Of a stretch of 64,000 nt of DNA, positions 26,639-36,458 are shown piece by piece. This DNA comes from Litorilituus lipolyticus (GTDB taxonomy: Bacteria > Pseudomonadota > Gammaproteobacteria > Enterobacterales > Alteromonadaceae). The DNA lies in the NCBI RefSeq assembly GCF_006439335.1, contig NZ_SAWY01000040.1, positions 62,001 through 126,000 on the forward strand, read 5' to 3'. Numbering within the stretch: position 1 is the first letter of the stretch; each line of letters begins with the position of its first letter. A program made the translations under genes and the position numbers. The notes under the pieces were generated by a model that did no database searches, was not told the origin of the DNA, and worked only from the letters and a program-made list of their open reading frames with translations.

Positions 26639-29017
26639 TTAAGGGTTATAAACGACATCTAGCGAAAGTCCGCTAACTGCTGAATAACCATAAATACCTA
26701 TATGCCACGTGTCTGCCACTGGACTTGTGAATGAACAAGATTCAGTGTTGCCACTTTTATATGGACGACAGTCGTAGCTAGACTTAGTCGGCTGAGCGCC
26801 GCGCTTGATGTAAAGATCTGCATCACCTGAGCCTCCGCTTATGTTAAAGTCAAGAGTTGACATACCAGCGGGTACTTCAATGGTGTAGTATTTCCAGTCT
26901 CTTCGACTAATACTTATATCCGATACACTTGCGCTACCACCTGTTGCTCCACCTGTAGAACCGCCAGAGTTGTCGGTATAGCTAGCTGTTAATGAAACGC
27001 CTGAAAAGCTTGAGTAAGCAACTAGTTTAACATGGTAAGTACCTGTTTGAGCAGTGGTAATAGGACAACTTTCATTATTACCGCTTTTATAAGGGCGACA
27101 ATCATAATTTGTACTAGTAGGTGCTGAACCGAATTTAACATATAAATCAGCATCACCTGTTCCACCCGACATATCAAAGGTTAAATCTGTAGCATTTGCA
27201 GGAACGTCAAAGGTAAAACTTAACTCTTGGCCACTTGAAGCATTTAAGTTAGTTTTTGCAACGCCATTTTCTAGACTATTACCTGATGTTGGTGGTGGTG
27301 TACCGCCGTCATTACATGAGCTTGCTAAAGCATCAGATGCTGCTTTAGCTTGGACTAAGCCATGGCCTGTCTTGTCATCTCTGCCTGCTGTTTCTAAATC
27401 AAGTGCGGTTGATTTTAACGCGCTACGAACTTGAGTTGCAGTACAGTTTGGATTATTACTCCAAACCAGCGCTGCAACACCTGCTACATGTGGAGTAGCC
27501 ATCGAGGTGCCATTATAGTAGGCATAATCCTGGTTAGCACTTATGCTAAGGTTTACGTTATTGCCAAGCTGAGTTGCTAATTGCTGACCTAAAGTTCTAT
27601 TTACTGAAACTGTTGGTACAGTGACTGCACTTGAAGCATCAACTAAGAAAGGGTTTTGTAATCCAGGGCGGTCGCTATTACTGTATACGATAATGCCTGA
27701 CGCACCTGCATCAGCACAGGCTTTAGCTGGATTAATTTCAGGGTAGTTACTTCCTTTTTGGTTGTCATTACGTTCAGCAAGACAGATGTTTCCAGAAACA
27801 TTACTACTACAACTATAGCTACTACCTGAAACTGTACAGCTAGATAATATACCTGAAGCATTACCATTAACATTATTGATTGAATAGTTACCACCACTTT
27901 CAACATATCTGCTTTGAGGTACTACATGATCATCAGCATAGGTAGTTGAACCAATAGTTATAGAGCCTAAGCGACCATCGCCTGCTACAGTGGAAAGAAT
28001 TGCTTCCCCTGGGGCTGAAATTTCGACTTGGCTGGTGTATTGAGAAAACTCGGCGTGTTGGCCATTTTGATCTACTGCACCTACAGCCATAACAGTATCG
28101 TAAGAGGCGGGGTAAGACAGGCTTGAGTTACCATCATTACCAGAGGCTGCAATTAAGAGCACGCCAGAGCTTGTTGCCGCTTCTAGAGCATTCTTCTCTG
28201 TATTAGATGAGCCAGAACCACCTAGACTCATGTTAACCACCTTGGCACCATTATTAACACAAGTATCAACCGCATCAGATAAGTCGCCTGAGTAACCCCA
28301 GCCACTTTCATTGAACACTTTAACAATGTGTAGGTTTACGTTTGTACTTGGTAATATCCCTACGACACCTTCACTGTTATTAACGGCAGCAATAGTACCT
28401 GCAACATGAGTTCCGTGTGAGCCACCTGCTTGATACCAATTGCCAGTGCCTGAGTTGTTTGTACCCGTTGCATTGTTGGCATTTAGATCTGGATTTGATT
28501 GCTGATAGCCTGAGTCAATAATACAAACGGTCATATTTGCCGCATCATTATCTGTTAATAAATCAGATTGTGTATTGCTGATACCCCATGGTTCATTTTG
28601 CGAGAATAAAAAACGCTGATAATCAGGTTCAATTGATTCAACAGAAGGATGCCTACGCATTTTCTCTATTAGTTTTTCAATATCTTTGACGTGTTTTAAT
28701 TGTCCCATTGAAATGACATGACCACCACGTTTTAGAATCTTAACGTGTGATAAGTCTAAACCAACTTTTTTAGCTAAACCTGGCGGTACAAATGGACCAT
28801 GTTTTTTATCTTTAAAGGTAATGATTAAACGATCAGTATAATCATTTCTATTAAGTTTTTGCTGTTCACGCCAATTAGCAAAACTTGCTTGCGCAGAGTT
28901 AGATTGCTTTACCGCTTTTTCAACTTTTTTAAGGTCGGCTGACGTTGCATTACTACTTGCTGAGGCAAGAACTGCCATAGCTAATGCGCTGAGTACATAG
29001 TTATTATGGGTCTTCAT
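26639..29017 (-). CDS. Secreted S8 (subtilisin-like) serine protease with PA insert and two PPC domains
   Basis: 792 residues. Signal peptide (about 1-27) and an I9-type propeptide (about 60-135) precede the S8 domain. The triad is Asp168 (CIIDSGYQ), His201 (SHGTHVAGT) and Ser505 (GTSMATPHVAG). A PA-type domain is inserted in the catalytic domain at about 360-475. After a short Pro/Gly/Thr linker come two pre-peptidase C-terminal (PPC) beta domains (about 580-680 and 695-792), each with the SGGxGDADLYVKxG motif and paired cysteines. PPC domains usually help bind insoluble substrate or are removed on maturation. It is head-to-head with a close paralogue at 29403. Confidence 0.95.
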   Translation of the reverse strand: MKTHNNYVLSALAMAVLASASSNATSADLKKVEKAVKQSNSAQASFANWREQQKLNRNDYTDRLIITFKDKKHGPFVPPGLAKKVGLDLSHVKILKRGGHVISMGQLKHVKDIEKLIEKMRRHPSVESIEPDYQRFLFSQNEPWGISNTQSDLLTDNDAANMTVCIIDSGYQQSNPDLNANNATGTNNSGTGNWYQAGGSHGTHVAGTIAAVNNSEGVVGILPSTNVNLHIVKVFNESGWGYSGDLSDAVDTCVNNGAKVVNMSLGGSGSSNTEKNALEAATSSGVLLIAASGNDGNSSLSYPASYDTVMAVGAVDQNGQHAEFSQYTSQVEISAPGEAILSTVAGDGRLGSITIGSTTYADDHVVPQSRYVESGGNYSINNVNGNASGILSSCTVSGSSYSCSSNVSGNICLAERNDNQKGSNYPEINPAKACADAGASGIIVYSNSDRPGLQNPFLVDASSAVTVPTVSVNRTLGQQLATQLGNNVNLSISANQDYAYYNGTSMATPHVAGVAALVWSNNPNCTATQVRSALKSTALDLETAGRDDKTGHGLVQAKAASDALASSCNDGGTPPPTSGNSLENGVAKTNLNASSGQELSFTFDVPANATDLTFDMSGGTGDADLYVKFGSAPTSTNYDCRPYKSGNNESCPITTAQTGTYHVKLVAYSSFSGVSLTASYTDNSGGSTGGATGGSASVSDISISRRDWKYYTIEVPAGMSTLDFNISGGSGDADLYIKRGAQPTKSSYDCRPYKSGNTESCSFTSPVADTWHIGIYGYSAVSGLSLDVVYNP

Positions 29018-29402
29018 TTAATGGTGTCTCCATTATGTTTTTATAATATTGATAGCTTTTAGCTACTCTTGTTTGTTTTTAATATTGGCTAAATCAAGTT
29101 CAACCCTATTCATCATGTAATTAATAATGGGTTGCCACTAGCAATAATCAGACGTTTTTTAGTGACTTTACGACCAGAGAATAAAAGAATTTATATATTT
29201 TATGCTGTTCAAGCTCTTGAAAATAATGGCTTTATTTTGTTCTTGTCGTTTTTGTACGAAAACTTGTCGTGTTTTTGCTAGGGGAGATGCTCGTATTCGG
29301 TAGTATCGATAGCACTTGCAGATTGGAAGCGATTAATAAAAAGACGGAATTCAATTTTAGAAATTATAATTATAATAAACATGCCCTAGGGTGGAGAGAG
29401 AT
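29018..29402. promoter_or_regulatory. Shared control region of two divergent S8 proteases
   Basis: 385 bases between divergent start codons. A direct repeat, CTTGTCGTTTTTG at 29242-29254 and CTTGTCGTGTTTTTG at 29263-29277, has a 21-base period, about two helical turns. This is the kind of arrangement used by AraC-type or response-regulator dimers. Binding is inference; no promoter was clear enough to call. Confidence 0.4.
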
Positions 29403-31235
29403 ATGAAAATTTCAAAGTTTGCTAGTTCATTAGTTGCAGTAGCGGTATCAACAGTATTTACAGCACAAGCTGCTGATGATAGATACATCATCCAAGTTGA
29501 TAACAGTAAAAAAGGTGTTGTAAAAGCACTTGCTAAAAAGTTAGGCGGTGAATTAAAGGTAGATGGTAACGGGTTTATCGCTGCTTCATTTAGTGGTAAA
29601 AGCTTGGCTGATGTTAAAGGTTTATTGAATAATCCACATATTAAAGTAGTTGAAGAAGATCAACGTCGTATGCCATCAGCTGTTTATAGTGATGATGCTG
29701 GCAATCCAATGACATCACAGCTTACTCCATATGCTGTTTATCAATCTCAAGCAGATCAAGTTAACTTTAACGCTTCAGCTGGTATGAAAGTATGTGTAAT
29801 TGACTCTGGTTTAGACCGCTCTAACCCTGATTTTGCATGGAACAACATCTCTGGTGATAATGACTCAGGCACAGGTAACTGGGATGAGCACGGTGGCCCA
29901 CATGGTACACACGTTGCCGGTACTATTGGTGCAGCAGACAATAACGTAGGTGTTGTTGGTATGGCGCCTGGTGTTGATATGCACATCATCAAAGTATTTA
30001 ATGCTGATGGTTGGGGATATTCTTCAGACTTAGCACATGCTGCTGACAAATGTAGTGCCGCAGGCGCAAACATCATTAGTATGAGTCTTGGTGGCGGCGG
30101 TGCAAATAGCACTGAAGAAAATGCATTTGATGCATTTACTAATAACGGCGGTCTAGTCTTAGCGGCAGCGGGTAACGACGGTAATAGTGTACGTTCATAC
30201 CCTGCTGGTTACTCATCTGTAATGATGATTGGTGCTAATGACGCAAACAATGACATTGCTGATTTCTCTCAGTTCCCTAGCTGTACAGTAACTACAGGTA
30301 AAGGTAGAAACGCAACGACATCAACTGATGAAACTATTTGTGTTGAAGTAACAGCAGGTGGTGTTGATACTTTATCTACTTACCCAGCAGGTATGGCAAC
30401 AAGTGCTTCAATGTCAGCTGACGGCCAAGCTTACGCATCTTCATCGATGGAAAATTCAGGTAGTGTTTCTGGTAGCACATATTACATGGGAACAGCAGAG
30501 ACTACTGATTCTGGAGCAAACGGTAATGTTTGTGTAATCGACCGCGGTAACATCTCTTTCCATGATAAAGTTCAAAATTGTGAAAACTCAGGTGGTATTG
30601 GTGCAATTATCATTAATAATGAAGCAGGCATGTTATACGGTACATTAGGTGATACTAACGCAACTTCAATTCCGGCAGTTGGTGCTGCATTTGAAGACCG
30701 TGCTGCGATATTAGCTGCTTCTACTGCTGATATTACTATTGGTACAAGCGATTACGGTTTCATGAGCGGTACATCAATGGCAACTCCTGCTGTATCTGGT
30801 ATTGCTGCGTTAGTATGGTCAAACCATAATGGTTGTACTGGTACTGAAATTCGTGACGCATTAAAAGCTACAGCACAAGATTCTGGTTCAGCTGGACATG
30901 ATGTGTACTTCGGTAACGGTATTGTTAAAGCGAAAGCAGCAAGCGATTATTTGACTGCAAATGGTTGTGGCGGTGGTGTAACTCCTCCTCCAACAGGTGG
31001 CGATATTACTTTATCTATCTCAACTTCGACAGCTAAGCGTAAAACTAATGTAACGTTATCATGGGCAGATGCTTCTACAACTAACGTAGATATCTTCCGA
31101 AATGGTTCTTTAGTAGTTACTACTGCTAATGATGGTTCTTATACTGAAAGCTTCAGAAAGTCTGGTTCTTATACTTATAAAGTATGTGACCAAGGAACAA
31201 ATAACTGTTCAAATGAACAATCTGTTTCTTTCTAA
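29403..31235 (+). CDS. Secreted S8 (subtilisin-like) serine protease with PA insert
   Basis: 610 residues from the ATG at 29403, preceded by GGAGAGAG; an upstream GTG at 29391 lies in the ribosome binding site. Signal peptide MKISKFASSLVAVAVSTVFT ends at AQA. The I9-type propeptide spans about 27-90. The triad is Asp134 (CVIDSGLD), His167 (PHGTHVAGT) and Ser458 (SGTSMATPAVSG). A PA-like insert lies at about 320-430. The C-terminal about 90 residues form an Ig/fibronectin-like beta domain (ITLSISTSTAKRKTNVTLSW) instead of PPC domains. It shares long near-identical blocks with the divergent protease at 26639 (SGTGNW, GVVG, KVFN-GWGYS). Confidence 0.94.
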   Translation: MKISKFASSLVAVAVSTVFTAQAADDRYIIQVDNSKKGVVKALAKKLGGELKVDGNGFIAASFSGKSLADVKGLLNNPHIKVVEEDQRRMPSAVYSDDAGNPMTSQLTPYAVYQSQADQVNFNASAGMKVCVIDSGLDRSNPDFAWNNISGDNDSGTGNWDEHGGPHGTHVAGTIGAADNNVGVVGMAPGVDMHIIKVFNADGWGYSSDLAHAADKCSAAGANIISMSLGGGGANSTEENAFDAFTNNGGLVLAAAGNDGNSVRSYPAGYSSVMMIGANDANNDIADFSQFPSCTVTTGKGRNATTSTDETICVEVTAGGVDTLSTYPAGMATSASMSADGQAYASSSMENSGSVSGSTYYMGTAETTDSGANGNVCVIDRGNISFHDKVQNCENSGGIGAIIINNEAGMLYGTLGDTNATSIPAVGAAFEDRAAILAASTADITIGTSDYGFMSGTSMATPAVSGIAALVWSNHNGCTGTEIRDALKATAQDSGSAGHDVYFGNGIVKAKAASDYLTANGCGGGVTPPPTGGDITLSISTSTAKRKTNVTLSWADASTTNVDIFRNGSLVVTTANDGSYTESFRKSGSYTYKVCDQGTNNCSNEQSVSF

Positions 31236-31257
31236 GATTAGTAATAATTAATTACAT

Positions 31258-31287
31258 CCAGCTTGCTTTTAGTAAGCTGGATTTTTT
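31258..31287 (+). terminator. Terminator after the second S8 protease gene
   Basis: CCAGCTT and AAGCTGG stem with a 9-base loop-proximal region, followed by ATTTTTT. Confidence 0.85.
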
Positions 31288-31482
31288 AGTTTAAGTCACC
31301 CTAGCATAGTGTTTATAGTAATTTTGTATGTTTATTGTTGACATGAGTGGGTGTAAATCGGTAAGTTGAATCCAGTAACTTAAAATTTACTTAATTTTTA
31401 CAATTGTATATTTTCTACGAGAAGATACATGCGTAATAAAAGTGAGATAAGTAAATTGGTATACTTACCATAGGGGAAAAAT

Positions 31483-33180
31483 ATGTTGTTTGAATCTTAT
31501 AAAAGATTTGTAAAACCTTTAGTCATTTTAATAATTATAAGTTTAGCAACAGGAAGTTATATCTCGACAAGGATTAGTGAACAAAAGAATACCACTCAAT
31601 CGTATATTATAAGTGCCAAAGATTTTTCTTTGTTAAAAGAAAGTGTTGGCTCATTGTCACTTACACCGTCTCACGAACTACCCATAATTAACGCTTTGGC
31701 AGTAGAACTAACTGCACAGCAATTATCTTTATTAGAAGAGAAGGTCGCGCTTTATGCTACGCCTAATTATAAAGTTGAGTTAGCTTATGCTAATAATGGT
31801 TGGCGAAAAGGTCAGCGACGCTGGCAACCAAAATCAGCGGTAAATGATTTTATTGATGCAACATCTGCTCATCAAGCTAGAAATTTTGGTGATGCAGTCA
31901 CAATAGGCTTTTTGGATACGGGTTTAGATCAACTATCAGGTTTATCAACAGATTTATACGGTAATGATAAGGCTTGGGGCACTTATGATGCGATTAATAA
32001 TACTCTACATAATTATGATGATGAAGCGAACGGTCATGGTACACATGTAGCGAGTATTGCAGCAAATAGTGATTTTGATATTTATGGAAAGTTATACGGT
32101 GTTGCACCCAATGCCGCTTTAGTTGGTATTAAAGCTTTCGATTATGAAGGTAAAGCAACTTATGCTGATGTAATTCGTGGTATAGAGTGGGCTGTCCAAG
32201 TTAAAGATCAAATCAACTTACGCGTGCTAAATATGTCTTTTAGTGGTCCAGTAAGGTCACTTTACTGGCAAGACCCGTTGAACCAAGCTGTTATGAAAGC
32301 TTGGCAATCTGGTATTGTTGTTGTTGCCTCTTCGGGTAACAAGGGGCCTGAACCTATGACGGTAGGTGTACCAGGTAATGTTCCTTACATTATTACGGTA
32401 GGGGCGATGACCGATTTTTATACAGAATCACAAACTCAAGATGATAAGTTGGCAAGCTTTAGTTCTGCTGGACCTACCCCCTCTGGTTTTGTAAAGCCAG
32501 ATATTTTAGCTCCAGGTGGTCATTTGTCTGGTTTAATGTCATTAGATTCAGAAATTGTTACACAACACCCTGAGTTTCATGATGGTGGTCGCTATTTTGA
32601 AATGTCAGGAACATCGCAAGCAGCTGGTGTTGTTTCTGGAGTTGTCGCTTTAATGCTAACAGATAATCCAAGTTTGACTCCTGATGATATTAAATGTCGA
32701 CTCATGGACAGCGCTTATCAAGCGTTAGATACTGATGGAAAACTTGCATACAGTGTATTTCAACAAGGTGCTGGTTTAGTTAATGCAAAAGCAGCAATCG
32801 AAAGTAGTGCGAATGGTTGTGCAAATCAGACCTTAGATATTGCTAAAGATTTAGCTGGTGAAAATCACTATTATGGTCCAGCAAACATAGATGAAAAAGG
32901 CAATTTTTATATTGAAGGTTTAGGTGAGGAATACGTTTGGCAGCATAGTCAAAAGTCTATCGATGGAAGTGGCTTAATATGGAAGAATCACTTTGTATCT
33001 GATGGTCTAATTTGGAAAAACTCTGCAACCACAGATGGACTTATTTGGAAGAATAATTTTGAAACCAATGTGTTAGTTTGGGATGAAAAAGCACTTGTAG
33101 ATGGTCTTATATGGAAAAATAGTCTAAAAGCCAATGAAATAGCAACAATTGCTGTTAATCACTGGGTTGAACAAGAATAA
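31483..33180 (+). CDS. Membrane-anchored S8 serine protease with C-terminal GLIWKN repeats
   Basis: 565 residues. One N-terminal hydrophobic helix (about 11-28, KPLVILIIISLATG) without an obvious cleavage site suggests anchoring in the inner membrane. The S8 triad is Asp145 (IGFLDTGLD), His185 (NGHGTHVASI) and Ser378 (MSGTSQAAGV), with the oxyanion Asn in ASSGNKGPE. Residues 496-550 are five tandem 11-residue units, four with GLIWKN and one degenerate (NVLVWDE). This recalls the IVWG-type repeats at the end of some other bacterial S8 proteases (from memory). It is much diverged from the two neighbouring S8 proteases. The start ATG has TAGGGG upstream. Confidence 0.92.
   Translation: MLFESYKRFVKPLVILIIISLATGSYISTRISEQKNTTQSYIISAKDFSLLKESVGSLSLTPSHELPIINALAVELTAQQLSLLEEKVALYATPNYKVELAYANNGWRKGQRRWQPKSAVNDFIDATSAHQARNFGDAVTIGFLDTGLDQLSGLSTDLYGNDKAWGTYDAINNTLHNYDDEANGHGTHVASIAANSDFDIYGKLYGVAPNAALVGIKAFDYEGKATYADVIRGIEWAVQVKDQINLRVLNMSFSGPVRSLYWQDPLNQAVMKAWQSGIVVVASSGNKGPEPMTVGVPGNVPYIITVGAMTDFYTESQTQDDKLASFSSAGPTPSGFVKPDILAPGGHLSGLMSLDSEIVTQHPEFHDGGRYFEMSGTSQAAGVVSGVVALMLTDNPSLTPDDIKCRLMDSAYQALDTDGKLAYSVFQQGAGLVNAKAAIESSANGCANQTLDIAKDLAGENHYYGPANIDEKGNFYIEGLGEEYVWQHSQKSIDGSGLIWKNHFVSDGLIWKNSATTDGLIWKNNFETNVLVWDEKALVDGLIWKNSLKANEIATIAVNHWVEQE
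32968..33132 (+). repeat. Five 33-bp units coding for an 11-residue repeat
   Basis: The units encode SGLIWKNHFVS, DGLIWKNSATT, DGLIWKNNFET, NVLVWDEKALV and DGLIWKNSLKA. The period is exactly 11 residues. Codons differ between units (TTAATATGG, CTAATTTGG, CTTATTTGG, CTTATATGG), so the protein repeat is under selection rather than a recent DNA expansion. Confidence 0.9.
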
Positions 33181-33197
33181 TGGTGTAGTTTTATTAT

Positions 33198-33227
33198 AAA
33201 AGCCACTGCTTAAAGTAGTGGCTTTTT
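33198..33227 (+). terminator. Terminator after the GLIWKN S8 protease gene
   Basis: AAAGCCACT and AGTGGCTTT stem with a 9-base loop, followed by TTTC, 20 bases past the stop. Confidence 0.85.
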
Positions 33228-33279
33228 CATTTATTATCGTACGCTTTTTATATCCACTTTTCTGTTTTGGTAATCCCTT

Positions 33280-36200
33280 GTGAAAAAAATTTTTATTTTT
33301 CTACTTCTGTGCAATCAAAGCTTATTTGCTCAAGAGATAAAGTTATTTAAACGTTTTAACGTAGATAACCCTATGTCTTATCTATTTGTGAGAACGTTAG
33401 CTCAAGATAAAGATGGCTTTATGTGGATAGGTTCTCAAGAGGGCTTGCATCGATTTGACGGATATCAATACCTGAGCTTTCATCACGATGCTAATTTAGC
33501 GAGCTCATTAAGTTCTAATGTTGTTAGTAGTATCCTTATTAATAAACGAAACGAGCTTTGGGTAGGAACTCGTGGTGGAGGATTAAACTTATATCAAGAA
33601 AAAACTCAGGATTTTTTGCACTTTTCAACGAAAAGCAAAAGCTTGCCGCTTTCAAATGATAGTGTAAATACATTATATGAGACAAGTGATGGAAAGCTTT
33701 GGGTTGGTACTGATAATGGCGTGAATATTATTTACCAAAACCAAGGTAAGTGGCACGTTAAGAAAATCCAACAAGAGATAGGGCAGGTTAATAGCTTATC
33801 TCATAACACTGTACATGCAATAACCGAAACAGATAGTAAACAAGTACTAGTAGGAACCAATGGTGGTGGCGTCTCTATATTTGATGAAAATGGAGATTTT
33901 TTAAGGACATTAACATACCAACAACAGGGTAAAAAATTAATAAATGCTCAATTTATTAATGCGTTATATTCAGATAAACAAGGTTTTATATGGGTTGGTA
34001 CTGTTGATCATGGCTTAATTAAATACAATCCTCGCGATAGAAGTCATAACCATTATGTGTTTAATGAAAATGACAGCCACTCGCTGATTAGTAACACTAT
34101 TGAAGATATTTTTCAGGACTCTAGTGGGCAAATCTGGATAGCTACTGACAAAGGAGCATTAACTTATAACAACCTCAATGATAACTTCTATAGGTATAAT
34201 CATTCACCGACAAATCCTTATAGTTTAAGTAATGATTTTACTTTAACATTTTTTGAAGATAGTAATAATTTAATGTGGATTGGCACTATGACTGGTGTAA
34301 ATCGATGGGATGCTAATATGACTACATTTAAACAATATAGCGTTCAAACTCACCCACAATTACAAAACGATAATATAACTAGCTTTGCTCAGGATAATGA
34401 AAGTTCAATAATATTTAGTACATACAGTGGTGGAATATATAGATTATCGTTAGCAGATAACCAAGTGTCCCGTATGAACTTTAATGGTTATTTTTCTGAG
34501 TTACGTATTATGACTTTATTTCAGGAAGGACATAACTTATGGGTAGGGACAAGATCATCTGGCTTGTTCAAAATAGATTTAAAGAGTAAAGCTATTAAAA
34601 AATATAGCCATAAAGAGAATGATCAATCATCAATTTCAGCAAACAGTATTACTGATATTTTGAAAGATAATAATGGTAACGTCTGGGTTTCAACTTTTCA
34701 CCAAGGTTTAAATAAGCTAAATGCGGATGGTAGCTTCACTCGTTATACTCAAGACAAAGAGAATATGGAGCTCGGGCCTAGTAGCAATCATATTTTACAC
34801 TTACTTCAAGGGAAGGAAGGTAACCTTTGGCTTGCTACATATGGTGGTGGGCTCAGTCAATTAGATTTAAATACTCTAAAATTTACTCATTTACGTCATG
34901 ATGAAGCAAAGGTTGGCAGTATTTCCAGTGATTTGTCTTGGTTTATGTATCAAGATAAAGAGGCTAATTTGTGGGCTGGAACACAAGCTGCAGGCTTAAA
35001 TATATTGAAACAGCAGGATATAATTAATAATCGATTATCTTTTCAATATTTAGACACTAAGGATGGTATGAAAAGCCGCACAGTTTATGGAATATCACAA
35101 GACCCTAATGGCTATTTATGGTTTAGTACTAATAAAGGTATATCTCGCTTTGATACTAAAAGTCGGCGTTTTAAACACTTTGGGTTAAGCCATGGTTTAA
35201 TTGATTTGGATTTTAATCACGGTTCTATTTTTTCTAGTATGAATGAAACAATATATTTTGGTGCTGGAAAAAGCTTTGTAAGTGTAAACCCTAGTGATAT
35301 TGATGGCTCTAGGCAAGCGCCAGAAGTTCGGTTAACAAATATTTTGAATCTTAATGAGCCCATGACCTTTAATGAGAGGTTAAGTGATATATCGAGTATT
35401 ACTTTTGGTTATAAAGATCAAGTAATTTCATTTGAATATGTAGGATTGAATTATGCAAATCCAGAATCAACACGTTATAAGTATAGGTTACTGGGTTTTG
35501 ATCAAGAATGGGTTAATGCTGACAAATTAAGAAGGGCAACTTATACCAATTTACCTCAAGGAAATTATCAGCTACAGATCATTGCTGGTAATAGTGATGA
35601 TGTCTGGAGTAAGCCATATCAATTAAATGTAGTTATGAATCCAGCGCCATGGAATACATGGTGGGCTTATTTAATCTATGTTTCAATTATCGCGTTTATC
35701 ATTTTAATGTACTCCCGATTATTAAATCGTAAATTATTGTTAGAGCAGCAGCAAAAATTGTTATTAGAAAAGCAAGTAGAAGAAAAAACACAAGAGTACT
35801 TATTAAAAAATACTGAACTCGAACATGCTAATAAGCAATTAGAAAAAGCGGCAACTATAGATAAAATTACAGGGGTCAAAAGTCGTCGTTACCTAGATAT
35901 CTATATTGAGCAAGCTAGCCAATTAATGAACAACATTCATCAAAATTTGCTGCCTGTACAACGTAATATTTTGCCACGACTCTATATAATTATGATTAAA
36001 ATAGATCAATTAAATAATGTGACGAATAGTCAATTGGTTAACTTAACCGATCTATTATTATATAGTCGAAATCCTGATGATCTGGTTATTCGTTGGTCTA
36101 CTGATACTTTTGCTATTATCGGTTATGAGAAAGAAAATAATGCTGCAGAACTATCTACTAGGTTAACTAAGCGTTTAGAAGATATTTTTGAAAAGCAAAC

Positions 36201-36435
36201 AACGGTGAGTATGGCTTTTTCTTTTTATCCATTTAATCGAGAACAACCTGTCGATATCTCGTGGGATCAAGTCAATGTTATTATAGAAATGGGATTAAAT
36301 ATAGTTCAGCAAGATTCTAGTTTGTCTTGGTTAGGTTTTTGTGAACCCAAAGAGCAACCTTTTAATTATATGGACGTATTAAAGGTGAATAAGGTAAATG
36401 AGTTAAAGCAGCACATTTTAATTAAGCAGGGGTAA
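33280..36435 (+). CDS. Beta-propeller sensor with Y_Y_Y domain and degenerate GGDEF domain
   Basis: 1051 residues from a GTG start (V/M-KKIFIFLLLCNQSLFAQ signal peptide). Residues about 25-690 hold about 13 Reg_prop units of the type xxWIGTxxGGLxxFD, enough for two seven-bladed propellers in the periplasm. A Y_Y_Y domain follows (about 725-785, FEYVGLNYANPESTRYKYRLLGFDQEW), then a membrane helix (about 790-810), a coiled coil (about 812-858) and a C-terminal GGDEF-like domain (about 860-1035). The active-site GGDEF position reads R938-WSTDTF, so cyclase activity is not expected. It may act as a c-di-GMP/GTP receptor or partner (inference). It is convergent with the hybrid kinase gene at 36459. 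Confidence 0.88.
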   Translation: MKKIFIFLLLCNQSLFAQEIKLFKRFNVDNPMSYLFVRTLAQDKDGFMWIGSQEGLHRFDGYQYLSFHHDANLASSLSSNVVSSILINKRNELWVGTRGGGLNLYQEKTQDFLHFSTKSKSLPLSNDSVNTLYETSDGKLWVGTDNGVNIIYQNQGKWHVKKIQQEIGQVNSLSHNTVHAITETDSKQVLVGTNGGGVSIFDENGDFLRTLTYQQQGKKLINAQFINALYSDKQGFIWVGTVDHGLIKYNPRDRSHNHYVFNENDSHSLISNTIEDIFQDSSGQIWIATDKGALTYNNLNDNFYRYNHSPTNPYSLSNDFTLTFFEDSNNLMWIGTMTGVNRWDANMTTFKQYSVQTHPQLQNDNITSFAQDNESSIIFSTYSGGIYRLSLADNQVSRMNFNGYFSELRIMTLFQEGHNLWVGTRSSGLFKIDLKSKAIKKYSHKENDQSSISANSITDILKDNNGNVWVSTFHQGLNKLNADGSFTRYTQDKENMELGPSSNHILHLLQGKEGNLWLATYGGGLSQLDLNTLKFTHLRHDEAKVGSISSDLSWFMYQDKEANLWAGTQAAGLNILKQQDIINNRLSFQYLDTKDGMKSRTVYGISQDPNGYLWFSTNKGISRFDTKSRRFKHFGLSHGLIDLDFNHGSIFSSMNETIYFGAGKSFVSVNPSDIDGSRQAPEVRLTNILNLNEPMTFNERLSDISSITFGYKDQVISFEYVGLNYANPESTRYKYRLLGFDQEWVNADKLRRATYTNLPQGNYQLQIIAGNSDDVWSKPYQLNVVMNPAPWNTWWAYLIYVSIIAFIILMYSRLLNRKLLLEQQQKLLLEKQVEEKTQEYLLKNTELEHANKQLEKAATIDKITGVKSRRYLDIYIEQASQLMNNIHQNLLPVQRNILPRLYIIMIKIDQLNNVTNSQLVNLTDLLLYSRNPDDLVIRWSTDTFAIIGYEKENNAAELSTRLTKRLEDIFEKQTTVSMAFSFYPFNREQPVDISWDQVNVIIEMGLNIVQQDSSLSWLGFCEPKEQPFNYMDVLKVNKVNELKQHILIKQG

Positions 36436-36458
36436 GCTTAAATTAGCATTATTTGGCT

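Noticed and set aside
29249-29259. TTTTTGTACGA shared with 47487-47497 upstream of the collagenase gene
   Set aside because: One shared 11-mer between two long AT-rich regions is expected by chance roughly once in a few comparisons; no further copies were seen near the other island genes.
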